From assembly GCA_020634755.1 (NCBI GenBank), contig JACKBC010000012.1, forward strand, positions 83,935 to 147,934: a DNA stretch of 64,000 nucleotides. Reading direction: 5' to 3'. A program made the translations under genes and the position numbers. This document shows, piece after piece, positions 18,051-26,430 of the stretch (positions are counted from its first letter, which is position 1; each line of letters starts with the position of its first letter). The notes beneath the pieces are model-generated. The model ran no database searches. It was not told where the DNA came from and was given only the letters and a program-made list of their open reading frames with translations. This stretch comes from Caldilineaceae bacterium (lineage in GTDB: Bacteria > Chloroflexota > Anaerolineae > Caldilineales > Caldilineaceae).

Positions 18051-18923
18051 ATGGAAACCGCATCTCCTCACGGCACGTTGATGTCGCCCTGGCTGCGCCG
18101 GCTGCTGCTGCTGATCTATCTGGTCTTTACGCTGTCGCCCATGCTTTGGCTGCTGCTGAGCACCATTCAAACGCAGGCCAGCCTTTTGCGCGTGCCGCCC
18201 CAGCTTGTGCCGGAAGCGATTTCCCTGCGTAATTATGTGGACATCTTTAAACCGGCGGCCTTTGGCGAGAACAGCGGCGATTCTACCTTTCTGCTGGCGC
18301 TGCGCAATAGCGTCTATGTGAGCGTCGGCACAACGGTGGTGGCCATGCTTTTTGGCACGTTGGCCGCCTATGCCTTTGCCCGCTTTAATATTCCGCATAA
18401 GCGAGGGCTGCTTTTAACCGTGTTGGGCGCCCAATTATTGCCGCCCATATCGGTCATCATACCGCTCTTTCGCATGTTCAAAGCCGCCGGTCTGTTAGAC
18501 ACCATTAGCGCCCTTGTTCTGGCCTATTCCACCTTTAGCATTCCCTTTGTGGTCTGGATCATGGCCAGCTATTTTCAGAGCGTACCTGCCGAACTGGAGG
18601 AGGCGGCGCGCATTGACGGGGCCAGTCGTTTTCAAGCCTTCTTGCGCATTGCCCTGCCGCTGGCCGCACCCGGCTTGGGCGCTACCAGCATGTTCACGCT
18701 GCTCAACGCCTGGGACGAATTCTTCTTTGCGCTGATCTTTACCGCTACTTATACATCTAAAACCGTGCCGGTGGCGCTGGCTGAATTTATTGGCCGCCAC
18801 AGCGTCAATTGGGGCATGTTGGTCACCGGTGGCTTCATCGCCAGCCTGCCGCCCATTGTGCTCTCACTGGTTTTTTATCGCTATATTGTGTCGGGTTTAG
18901 CCGCAGGTGGGTTGAAGGGGTAA
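18051..18923 (+). CDS. Sugar ABC transporter permease (MalG-type)
   Basis: This 290-aa permease has the MalG-type EAA loop ELEEAARIDGASRFQAFLRI near residues 182-201, preceded by STFSIPFVVWIMASYFQSVP, and ends with the helix LVFYRYIVSGLAAGGLKG, a common ending for these permeases. It forms the second half of the transmembrane channel with the 17111 gene. It ends 27 bp before the convergent membrane-fusion protein gene, with a 25-bp duplication between them. Confidence 0.92.
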   Translation: METASPHGTLMSPWLRRLLLLIYLVFTLSPMLWLLLSTIQTQASLLRVPPQLVPEAISLRNYVDIFKPAAFGENSGDSTFLLALRNSVYVSVGTTVVAMLFGTLAAYAFARFNIPHKRGLLLTVLGAQLLPPISVIIPLFRMFKAAGLLDTISALVLAYSTFSIPFVVWIMASYFQSVPAELEEAARIDGASRFQAFLRIALPLAAPGLGATSMFTLLNAWDEFFFALIFTATYTSKTVPVALAEFIGRHSVNWGMLVTGGFIASLPPIVLSLVFYRYIVSGLAAGGLKG

Positions 18924-18925
18924 TA

Positions 18926-18975
18926 TTACATCTGAGCATCCAAATGCACATTACATCTGAGCATCCAAATGCACA
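18926..18975. repeat. Perfect 25-bp tandem duplication at the 3' end of the HlyD-like gene
   Basis: The string TTACATCTGAGCATCC... of 25 bp occurs at 18926-18950 and again at 18951-18975. The second copy contains the stop codon and last codons of the HlyD-like gene (minus strand), so the duplication lies just beyond the stop and does not alter the protein. Confidence 0.9.
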
Positions 18976-19574
18976 TCGGCGGGCATACCGGGTTTGAGCT
19001 TGCCGGCGCTAGGCGCCAGGTTGAGCTTGACGGCATAGACGGTGGTTTTGCGGCTGTCGGTGGTCTGTACGTTGCGCGGCGTAAACTCGGCGTGATCGGA
19101 AATGTAAGAAACCGTGCCGCTAAAGCTTTCGCCCGGGAAAGAATCGACCGTTACGGCAAACGTTTGGCCAATGGCCACCTGCCCATAGCGATCTTCCGGC
19201 ACGTAGATAGTCAGCGTCAGTTGATCCAGGTCGGCCACCACCATGAGCGTGCTGCCCAGTGCGGCAAACTCGCTCGGCTCGACCAGCCGCTCTAGAACGG
19301 TGCCGCTAATTGGTGAACGGACAATCTCCGTCCGGTTGCTGCCCGTGGTGCGCAGCGTCACCAGCACCTGATCTTGCGCCACCACGTCCCCTTGCTTGGC
19401 ATCCACTTCGATTACTTGGCCGCCGTCAATGGTGGGTACGTTGATCTCGGTGGCCTCTATGGTGCCGGAAAGGGTCAGCGCGCTGTTGCCGAATAGACCG
19501 CGCCCATATACATAACCACCCAAGGCAATCAGCCCAATCACAATGAGGACGGGCAAGAGAATACTTCTACGCAT
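18951..19574 (-). CDS. HlyD/membrane-fusion-like protein of ABC exporter
   Basis: This 207-aa protein has one N-terminal membrane anchor (residues 4-25) and a split biotinyl-lipoyl-like domain: GTIEATEINVPTIDGGQVIEV, then the returning half IVRSPISGTVLERLVEPSEF. A beta-barrel region follows (YVPEDRYGQVAIGQTFAVTV). It lacks a long coiled coil, so it is a short YbhG/HlyD-type adaptor. Its ribosome site is GGGGAAC. It lies downstream of two ABC ATPases and two ABC-2 permeases, and it probably couples the exporter to the extracytoplasmic side. Confidence 0.85.
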   Translation of the reverse strand: MRRSILLPVLIVIGLIALGGYVYGRGLFGNSALTLSGTIEATEINVPTIDGGQVIEVDAKQGDVVAQDQVLVTLRTTGSNRTEIVRSPISGTVLERLVEPSEFAALGSTLMVVADLDQLTLTIYVPEDRYGQVAIGQTFAVTVDSFPGESFSGTVSYISDHAEFTPRNVQTTDSRKTTVYAVKLNLAPSAGKLKPGMPADVHLDAQM

Positions 19575-19639
19575 GATTGTTCCCCAAAAGTCTTGATAAT
19601 GAGAGAATGAAGAATTAAAAATTACAGCCCTGACTATTA

Positions 19640-19735
19640 TGACCAGGTGATAAGGTGACTGAGCCTGTCGAAGTCACCTTGCCCCCCTGCCACCTTGCCC
19701 CCCTGCCACCTTGCCCCCTGCCCCCTTGCCCCCTG
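19640..19735. repeat. Low-complexity GGTGA/CACCTTGCCCCC tract with TGAGCCTGTCGAAGT palindrome
   Basis: The gap holds GGTGACTGAGCCTGTCGAAG(TCACC), whose ends pair (GGTGACT with AGTCACC), followed by repeated CACCTTGCCCCCCTG units. Similar tracts are at 37400-37560 and 57778-57880. The TGAGCnTGTCGAA core is a widely dispersed bacterial intergenic palindrome, known from many genomes. Confidence 0.6.
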
Positions 19736-20716
19736 CTACCCGCCTACCGGCGCATTGACCGCCGAAATAAAGACATCTTCCAGCGTGGGCGCAATCCGTT
19801 CGATGGAGCGGACCTCCACCCCCGCTTCTTGCAGCATAATGTGAATGGCCTCGCGATAAGCTCCAGCGCTCGGCACAACGGCGTGGATCTGCGCGCCATA
19901 CAGGGCCACTTCATCCAGCGGAAATTGACCGCGCCGCTGGGCCTCTTTGAGCAAACGCATGGCCAAATCCGGGTTGGCGGCGTTGATCTCCAGCACATCC
20001 CCGCGCATCTGCGTCAGCTTCAGGTTGTCTGGGGTATCAATGGCCACCAGCCGTCCACCGCTGATAAAGCCAATGCGCTGGCAAAGCTCTGCTTCATCCA
20101 TATAGTGCGTGGTCACCAGCACCGTTACGCCCTCTTTGGTCATGGCGTAGATCAAGGTCCAGAAGTCGCGGCGGCTGATTGGATCGACGCCCGCCGTTGG
20201 TTCATCTAAAAAGACTACCTTAGGCCGATGCACAATGGCGCAGCCCAGGGCCAGCCGCTGCTTCCAGCCGCCGGACAGATTGCGCGTCAGCGTATCTTCA
20301 CGGCCATCTAGACCGGCCATGTGAATAATCTCGGCCAGCCGCTGCCGCAATTCACGTCCGGCCAGGCCGTAGACCATGCCGTAGAAGCGAATGTTTTCGG
20401 CGGCGGTCAGGTCGTTGTAGAGCGTGAATTGCTGCGACATATAGCCGACGACGCCGTGCATGGCTTTGGTCTGCGTGGCCGAGTTTAACCCCAATACATA
20501 TGTGCTGCCGGATGTGGGGTGAAGCAAGCCGAGCAACATGCGGATGGTCGTCGTTTTGCCCGCGCCGTTGGGGCCCAACCAGCCAAAAACTTCACCCGCG
20601 TTGACGGCAAAGCTCACGTTGTCTACGGCCACAAAATCACCAAATTTTTTGGTCAAGTTTTGCACCAAAATGGGCGGCTGTTGCGCCGCGCGCTCCACAC
20701 CGTCTGCCCGATTCAT
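19736..20716 (-). CDS. ABC-2 type exporter ATP-binding protein (downstream copy)
   Basis: This 326-aa ATPase has Walker A GPNGAGKTTT near residue 52, signature LSGGWKQRLALG near 150, Walker B VVFLDEPTAGVD near 171 and a switch histidine (VTTHYMDEAELC). The C-terminal ~80 residues form the regulatory extension typical of drug or polysaccharide ABC-2 exporters and contain an LEDVFISAV motif. It overlaps the previous ATPase gene by 4 bp. The YbhF ATPase of enterobacteria has two such domains in one chain, whereas here they are separate proteins. Confidence 0.92.
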   Translation of the reverse strand: MNRADGVERAAQQPPILVQNLTKKFGDFVAVDNVSFAVNAGEVFGWLGPNGAGKTTTIRMLLGLLHPTSGSTYVLGLNSATQTKAMHGVVGYMSQQFTLYNDLTAAENIRFYGMVYGLAGRELRQRLAEIIHMAGLDGREDTLTRNLSGGWKQRLALGCAIVHRPKVVFLDEPTAGVDPISRRDFWTLIYAMTKEGVTVLVTTHYMDEAELCQRIGFISGGRLVAIDTPDNLKLTQMRGDVLEINAANPDLAMRLLKEAQRRGQFPLDEVALYGAQIHAVVPSAGAYREAIHIMLQEAGVEVRSIERIAPTLEDVFISAVNAPVGG

Positions 20717-21708
20717 GCTGCCCCCTCAGACAGTGTTGTTGACTTTTCCGCAGCGGTTAGGAATTCGTTCTGGCGCTGCACCAAATTGATAAAGGCTTCT
20801 TCCATGCGCACTTCAATGGGATGCAGCTCATCGTGACCAATGCCAGCGCTGGACAATGCCGCTTCGAGCTGCCCCGTGCGCTGGGCCATATCATCCACAA
20901 AAACATGCAGCTTTTCGCCATACGTTTGCACCTCTAAGACGCCATTCAACCCGGCCACATGCTGCTGGGCCGCCGCCAAATCGGTCGGCGTAAATTCCAG
21001 CAGTTGCCCGGGCACCAATGCTTTGAGCTGGCCCGGCGTGCCGGTTGCAATCAGCTCCCCGCCGGAGATGAGGCCGATTTGGGTGCAGCGCTCGGCCTCG
21101 TCCATATAGGGCGTGCAGACAAAGATGGTCAGCCCCTTTTCCGCCCGCAGATCGCCCAGCAAGTTCCAGAATTCGCGGCGGCTCACCGGGTCGACGCCCA
21201 GCGTGGGTTCATCCAGCAACACCACCCGCGGCTCGTGGATCAGGCTGCACGCCAGGGCCAGCTTTTTCTTCATGCCGCCGGAAAGCCGACCGGAGAGCCG
21301 GTTGGTAAAATTGCCCAATCCGGCAAACCCCAACAGCTCTGGAATGCGCTGCTTCTGATCGGCGGCGGAAACGCTGTGAATACTGGCAAAGAACTGCATA
21401 TTCTCCATGACGGTCAGGTCGGCGGGCAGCACGTTCTGCTGCGCAATATAGCCGATGCGCTCGCGAATCTCGTAGGTATCGTCCATGGAGTCAAAGCCCA
21501 GGATGCTGCTGGTTCCCGCCGTGCGCGTCAGCAACCCCAAAATGACGCGCATGGTGGTGCTTTTGCCCGCGCCGTCGGGGCCGATTAGCCCGTAGGTTTC
21601 CCCTGGCGCCACATGGAGCGAAACGTTGCGCACGGCCGTCACGGCAGCCCCGCGCCGCATTTTATATTCTTTGACCAGACCATCGGCTGCAATTGCCCAT
21701 TCACTCAT
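20713..21708 (-). CDS. ABC-2 type exporter ATP-binding protein (upstream copy)
   Basis: This 331-aa ATPase has Walker A GPDGAGKSTT, signature LSGGMKKKLALA, Walker B VVLLDEPTLGVD and a C-terminal extension ending in the MEEAFINLV pattern. I chose the ATG at 21708 because 13 bp then separate it from the permease stop at 21722 and the domain start (MSEWAIAADGLVKEYK) fits the family. It pairs with the 19736 ATPase as a probable heterodimer energising the two ABC-2 permeases upstream. Confidence 0.92.
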   Translation of the reverse strand: MSEWAIAADGLVKEYKMRRGAAVTAVRNVSLHVAPGETYGLIGPDGAGKSTTMRVILGLLTRTAGTSSILGFDSMDDTYEIRERIGYIAQQNVLPADLTVMENMQFFASIHSVSAADQKQRIPELLGFAGLGNFTNRLSGRLSGGMKKKLALACSLIHEPRVVLLDEPTLGVDPVSRREFWNLLGDLRAEKGLTIFVCTPYMDEAERCTQIGLISGGELIATGTPGQLKALVPGQLLEFTPTDLAAAQQHVAGLNGVLEVQTYGEKLHVFVDDMAQRTGQLEAALSSAGIGHDELHPIEVRMEEAFINLVQRQNEFLTAAEKSTTLSEGAA

Positions 21709-21721
21709 GAAAACTAATTTC

Positions 21722-22963
21722 CTAATCCAGTCGCTTCTTAAAATTGCGCGCTGCAATCAAAATCACGATCAACGTGTACGCCGCCAGCGCCAGACCGTCA
21801 TGCCACACAAATTGGGCGCCGATGCCTTTGGTAAAGATGCCGCGCGAAATGCGGACAAAATAGGTCATGGGCAGCAGATCGCCAATTAGGCGCGGGATAA
21901 TCGGCATGGCCGCGCGCGGGAAGATCATGCCGCCCAGCAGCAAGCTGAACATCATGGTCATCAGCGCCTGTTGCTGCGCTTCGCGTTGCGTATTGGCGCG
22001 GTTGGAGATGAGCAACCCCAGCCCCAAGCTGGAGGCGATAAAGAGCAGCGACAGCCCCAAATAGAGCCCCAAGTTGCCTTGAAACGGTACGTCAAACCAG
22101 AAGACGCCCAGCACGACAATAAAGCCCAATGCCAGAAAGCAGAGAATGAGCAGCGGGATCATTTTGCTCAAGACCAGCTCCAGCGGGCGCGTCGGTGTGG
22201 CCAAAATCGGCTCAATGGTGCCCAATTCGCGCTCGCGCACAATGATGAGCGCCGCCTGCTGAATGGCCAGCGTCTGCAAAATTAGACCGGCCAGCCCCGG
22301 CAGCAAAAACCAAATGTCGATCATGTCTGGATTATAGAGGACGCGGATGGAAGGCGTAATGGGCAACGTGGTGGCGCCAAGTGCGCCGCGCGCGGCCGAC
22401 CCACCTTTGCGCTGTAGCTGTTCCGCGGCCAACTGGCTGCCATAATTTTGGGCAATGAGCGAAGCCGCGCTAAAGCTCGACGTGACGCTGGCGCTGTCGG
22501 AACCATCCAGCAGCAGGAGCACCGAGGCCGCGCCGCGATCGGTATCGGTGGCAAAGTTGGGCGGAATCAGCAAGCCGGCCCGCACCAGCCCCCGATCAAT
22601 GGCGTCGATCAGTTCCTCTTCATTTTCGGCCTGTAGGCGATAATCAAAATATTGCGAAACCACCAGCGCCTGCACCAGCTCGCGGCTTTTGCGGTCGCGG
22701 CTCTGGTCCACAACGGCCAGCGGCGTGTGGTAGACCGTTGTGTGAACGGCATAGGCATATAAAAAGAGCTGGAGCAGCGGCAACCCAAAGATGAAGATCA
22801 GCCCGCGCCGATCGCGCAGCAGTTGGGTGATCTCTTTGCGGCTCAGCGCCAGCAGCCGCTCCATGCGTGGAGACATCGCGGGGCGGGCCGTGGTCAATCG
22901 AGACAGAGGAGAGCCGGAGCTAGGCGCTTGCGAACTGGAAGATGAGGATATAGCCATGCTCAA
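21722..22963 (-). CDS. ABC-2 type transporter permease (YbhS/YbhR-like)
   Basis: This 413-aa permease has a cytoplasmic N-terminus (Ser/Ala-rich, about 40 residues), a first helix near 50-70 in the GLIFIFGLPLLQLFLYAYAV context, a large extracytoplasmic loop of ~160 residues, and five C-terminal helices. VRERELGTIEPILATPTRPLE is the conserved ABC2_membrane_3 coupling motif. It overlaps the 22960 permease gene by 4 bp. The two permeases are paralogues and probably form a heterodimer. Confidence 0.9.
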   Translation of the reverse strand: MSMAISSSSSSQAPSSGSPLSRLTTARPAMSPRMERLLALSRKEITQLLRDRRGLIFIFGLPLLQLFLYAYAVHTTVYHTPLAVVDQSRDRKSRELVQALVVSQYFDYRLQAENEEELIDAIDRGLVRAGLLIPPNFATDTDRGAASVLLLLDGSDSASVTSSFSAASLIAQNYGSQLAAEQLQRKGGSAARGALGATTLPITPSIRVLYNPDMIDIWFLLPGLAGLILQTLAIQQAALIIVRERELGTIEPILATPTRPLELVLSKMIPLLILCFLALGFIVVLGVFWFDVPFQGNLGLYLGLSLLFIASSLGLGLLISNRANTQREAQQQALMTMMFSLLLGGMIFPRAAMPIIPRLIGDLLPMTYFVRISRGIFTKGIGAQFVWHDGLALAAYTLIVILIAARNFKKRLD

Positions 22964-24057
22964 TCCAAACTTTCGCGAAAGAGCCGCGCGGCGGCAAAGA
23001 GAATGACGATGAGTAGCCCCAGCGAGGCCACAACTTGCCCGGCTAGAGCAGACAGCCCCACGCCTTTGGTGTAGATGCCGCGCAGGATGGGCAGAAAATA
23101 GGTCATGGGAAAGATGGCGCCGATGACGCGCAATGGCGCCGGCAGGGCATAGGGCGGAAAGAGAAAGCCGGCCAAAAACATGCCCACAAAGTTGAGCATC
23201 ATGGCCAACTGTTGCGCCTGCATTTGGCTCTGCGCCGCCACCGAAATCACCAACCCTAACCCCAGCCCAGAGAAGGAAAAAACAAGGGATAGCCCAAAGA
23301 AAAGGAGAAGGTTGCCCTGAAACGGCACGCCAAAAATTTGGGTGGCCACCAGCAGAATCGACGTGGTGTTGACCAGCGCAATGGCCAAATTGGGCAGCGT
23401 CTTGCCAATCATCAGCTCAATGGGGCGGATGGGCGTTACCAACAGCGCTTCAATGGTGCCCACCTCGCGTTCACGCACAACGGCCAACGCCGTCAGGCTG
23501 AGCGCAATGGCCTGCACCAGCGCCGCCAATAGGCCCGGCACCAAAAACCAAAGCTGATTGAGATCCGGGTTGTACAGAATGCGTATGTCTAAATTCAGAG
23601 GGGTGACCGACTGCCGAATGAGGCTGACCGCATACGATTCGGAGATGGCGTTGGCGGTGCTATAGGCCGTGTTGGTGGTGTATGAATCTGACCCGTCGAT
23701 GAGAATCAAGACCTGCGCCTGCCGGTCCGGCAACTTTGTTGTAAAATCGGGTGGAATGAGCAAGCCCACGCTGGCCCGGCCGCTGTCGATGGCCGCCATC
23801 AATTCATCTTGGCTGGTGGCCGTGCCGATAATGGTGAAGTAGTCAGAGCGCACCAGCGCATCAATATAGTCGCGGCTGGCGGCGCTCATGCTCTGGTCGG
23901 CCACCATCATGGGAATGTGTTGAATGTCGGTATGGATGGCGGCGGCAAAGAGCGCTAGCTGTATAATCGGCAAGAACAGCATGAGAATCAGAATGGTGGG
24001 ATCACGCCGCAGTTGAATCAATTCTTTTTGCGTAATGGCCCAGATCCGTCGCAGCAT
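22960..24057 (-). CDS. ABC-2 type transporter permease (YbhR-like)
   Basis: This 365-aa permease is the first gene of the exporter operon. It begins MLRRIWAITQKELIQLRRDP, the usual ABC2_membrane_3 start, then has an extracytoplasmic domain with DYIDALVRSDYFTIIGTA and RASVGLLIPPDF. The cytoplasmic coupling motif is VREREVGTIEALLVTPIRPIE. The C-terminal helices include MTYFLPILRGIYTKGVGL. Upstream lies the 146-bp tandem array. The exported substrate is unknown. Related systems handle drugs or other amphiphiles. Confidence 0.9.
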   Translation of the reverse strand: MLRRIWAITQKELIQLRRDPTILILMLFLPIIQLALFAAAIHTDIQHIPMMVADQSMSAASRDYIDALVRSDYFTIIGTATSQDELMAAIDSGRASVGLLIPPDFTTKLPDRQAQVLILIDGSDSYTTNTAYSTANAISESYAVSLIRQSVTPLNLDIRILYNPDLNQLWFLVPGLLAALVQAIALSLTALAVVREREVGTIEALLVTPIRPIELMIGKTLPNLAIALVNTTSILLVATQIFGVPFQGNLLLFFGLSLVFSFSGLGLGLVISVAAQSQMQAQQLAMMLNFVGMFLAGFLFPPYALPAPLRVIGAIFPMTYFLPILRGIYTKGVGLSALAGQVVASLGLLIVILFAAARLFRESLD

Positions 24058-24150
24058 TTTACCGTGGTACTTTCACGCGCTTGGGTTAGTACTTCGTAAG
24101 TCAACACAGTTATGATACACCCAGTTTTACATTTCTGCCATCTTGCAAGC

Positions 24151-24880
24151 CGTAAAAGGGTGCGTTTTGCCTTGCGGGCAATCATTAGAAATGGGCGCCT
24201 AGCATTGAGAAATCGCCTTGGCGATTTAGCCCCAGCCGCTGTAGCGGCTTTTCGATGTTAGCCGAGGATGTTATCCTGTCCCATATTCGCCCCAGCTGTA
24301 AAAGGGTGCGTTTTGCCTTGAGGGCAATCATTAGAAATGGGCGCCTAGCATTGAGAAATCGTCTTGGCGATTTAGCCCCAGCCGCTGTGGCGGCTTCTCG
24401 ATGTTAGCCGAGGATGTTATCCTGTCCCATATTCGCCCCAGCCGTAAAAGGGTGCGTTTTGCCTTGAGGGCAATCATTAGAAATGGGCGCCTAGCATTGA
24501 GAAATCGCCTTGGCGATTTAGCCCCAGCCGCTGTGGCGGCTTCTCGATGTTAGCCAAGGATGTTATCCTGTCCCATATTCGCCCCAGCCGTAAAAGGGTG
24601 CGTTTTGCCTTGCGAGCAATCATTAGAAATGGGCGCCTAGCATTGAGAAATCGCCTTGGCGATTTAGCCCCAGCCGCTGTGGCGGCTTCTCGATGTTAGC
24701 CAAGGATGTTATCCTGTCCCATATTCGCCCCAGCCGTAAAAGGGTGCGTTTTGCCTTGCGAGCAATCATTAGAAATGGGCGCCTAGCATTGAGAAATCGC
24801 CTTGGCGATTTAGCCCCAGCCGCTGTGGCGGCTTCTCGATGTTAGCCGAGGATGTTATCCTGTCCCATATTCGCCCCAGC
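24151..24880. repeat. Tandem array of five 146-bp structured repeats (family E)
   Basis: Units start at 24151, 24297, 24443, 24589 and 24735, all exactly 146 bp, and the next partial start is at 24881. Each unit contains CTAGCATTGAGAA pairing with TTCTCGATGTTAG, enclosing the hairpins AAATCGCC-TT-GGCGATTT and AGCCGC-TGTG-GCGGCT, plus AGGAT-GTT-ATCCT nearby. Copies differ at only a few bases and no indels occur. Some changes keep pairing, such as AAATCGTC in unit 2 (G-U). It lies in the 915-bp gap between the ABC-2 permease start and the S41 gene terminator. No ORF is supported. A decayed relative of part of the unit is near 43545-43585. Confidence 0.9.
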
Positions 24881-24890
24881 CGTAAAAATT

Positions 24891-24927
24891 CAGACCGATG
24901 GCCTAAAAATCGGCCGCCATCGGTCTG
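24891..24927 (-). terminator. Rho-independent terminator of the S41 peptidase gene
   Basis: CAGACCGATGGC and GCCATCGGTCTG form a perfect 12-bp stem around a 13-nt loop. On the minus strand it is followed by AATTTTTACGG. It lies 47 bp after the S41 gene stop, so it should end that transcript before the 146-bp array. Confidence 0.75.
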
Positions 24928-24973
24928 TACACAAATGGGGCATGAAACACGAACCAGATGACCGCCTTGACGG

Positions 24974-26227
24974 TTAGTTCCCCGTTTCGGGGAGTACCTT
25001 GAGCAGTTCCAGCGCCTTGATCATCTGCGTATCTTCACTGCTTTTGATCTCCTCTAGCGTCATGGTTTTGGCAGTAGCCGGCGTAATCAGATCGGTCCCC
25101 AGCGGCAGCTTGACTTCGACATCGGGCTGAATGCCCTGCTTGCGAATCAGACGGCCATTGGACGTTAACCACTGCTTGGTGCCCAACATGATCTCGGAGC
25201 CATCATTCAAATTAAAGGGCTGGAGAACGGTGCCCGTGCCAAAGGTGGTTTCGCCCACCAGCTGCCCGCGTTGATGATCTTGAATGGCGCCGGCAAAAAT
25301 TTCAGACGAGCTGGCCGACCCCGCGTTGATTAACACGACCAGCGGCAGGTCGGTGGCGACGCCACCGAGCTCCACCGGAAATGGCGTGCGGTTGCCCTCT
25401 GCGTCCTCTTCCATCATCACGTTGCCGTCGGGCAGAAATTGGCTGGTCACACGAATCGCCTGTTGCAGCAGGCCACCGGGATTGCTGCGCACGTCCACAA
25501 TTAGGCTGGTTGCGCCGGCGGCTTTGGCGGCGTTGAGGGCCTGCACCATCTGATCTGTGGCGTTTTCACCAAACTGGCTCAGCCGGATCAATGCGACCTT
25601 GCTGTCGGGGATCATGCTCCATGTGGCCGTGGGCGACGTAATTTCACCGCGCGTAATCGTAATATCCAGGCTCTTTTCATCTTTGGGCCGCAAAATAGTC
25701 AGCGTCACCTGTGTGTTATTGGGACCGCGCACTTTGGTCACAATTTCACTAAGCGATAGCGCGCTAACGTCTTCGCCATCGACCTTCATGATGATGTCGC
25801 CGGCTTTGAGCCCAGCCTTTTCGGCTGGGGAGCCATCGAGCGGAGCCACAATAATGGGCAGCCCATCTTTGACGCCCATTTGGGCGCCAATGCCGGTGAA
25901 TGTACCGGAGAGGTCAGACTGCTGCTCTTTGCGCTGTTCGGGCGTCAAAAAGGCGGAATGACCCGTATCGCCCAGCGCGTCGACCATGCCGCGGATGGCG
26001 CCATAGGTAAGCTGCACCGGATCCAGCGCCTGCCGATCGACAAAATTTTGCTGCACAATATTCCAGGCTTGCCAGAAAAGGCTAAATTGAGCCGGCTGAT
26101 CCGCCGTGCGCACAATACACGGCTGCCATAAATTAGTACCCCCCACAACCAAGCCGGCGCCAAAGGTCACTGCCGCCAGCAAAACGAGCCCTACAAGAAT
26201 GGATGTAATTTTGATAAAGCGTCTCAC
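24974..26227 (-). CDS. S41 family C-terminal processing peptidase-like protein, catalytic Lys replaced
   Basis: This is a 417-aa protein with an N-terminal membrane anchor (about residues 6-26), a PDZ domain (about 110-190, with GIGAQMGVKDGLPIIVAPLDG) and an S41 peptidase domain. The nucleophile serine is in INAGSASSSEIFAGAIQD. In CtpA/Tsp enzymes the general-base lysine lies ~23 residues later in TFGKG. Here that position reads TFGTG, so the lysine is a threonine. The protein may use another base or be non-catalytic. Start: GTG at 26227 behind GGGGAG, preferred over a TTG seven codons earlier. It is probably anchored and acts outside the membrane. Confidence 0.88.
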   Translation of the reverse strand: MRRFIKITSILVGLVLLAAVTFGAGLVVGGTNLWQPCIVRTADQPAQFSLFWQAWNIVQQNFVDRQALDPVQLTYGAIRGMVDALGDTGHSAFLTPEQRKEQQSDLSGTFTGIGAQMGVKDGLPIIVAPLDGSPAEKAGLKAGDIIMKVDGEDVSALSLSEIVTKVRGPNNTQVTLTILRPKDEKSLDITITRGEITSPTATWSMIPDSKVALIRLSQFGENATDQMVQALNAAKAAGATSLIVDVRSNPGGLLQQAIRVTSQFLPDGNVMMEEDAEGNRTPFPVELGGVATDLPLVVLINAGSASSSEIFAGAIQDHQRGQLVGETTFGTGTVLQPFNLNDGSEIMLGTKQWLTSNGRLIRKQGIQPDVEVKLPLGTDLITPATAKTMTLEEIKSSEDTQMIKALELLKVLPETGN

Positions 26228-26430
26228 GGTATCTGTCTCCCCAGCCAATTAGAATCGGTCTTATCGGCCCGCCTTGCGTAACTCCCCGCCTGGCGAGAAA
26301 AACGTCAGTAACCAAGCTGTTCTCCCTGTGGCCCGTATGGATGCTCATATTGTTATTTTGATCTGCACTTTAAGTGTGGCTTTGGGCTGCTCCGCTTAAT
26401 TTCTTGATTTGCGACAACCACTGCGCTGGT

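Noticed and set aside
24151..24880. The 146-bp array as a CRISPR
   Set aside because: The repeats are long and contiguous with no unique spacers, and no cas genes are near.
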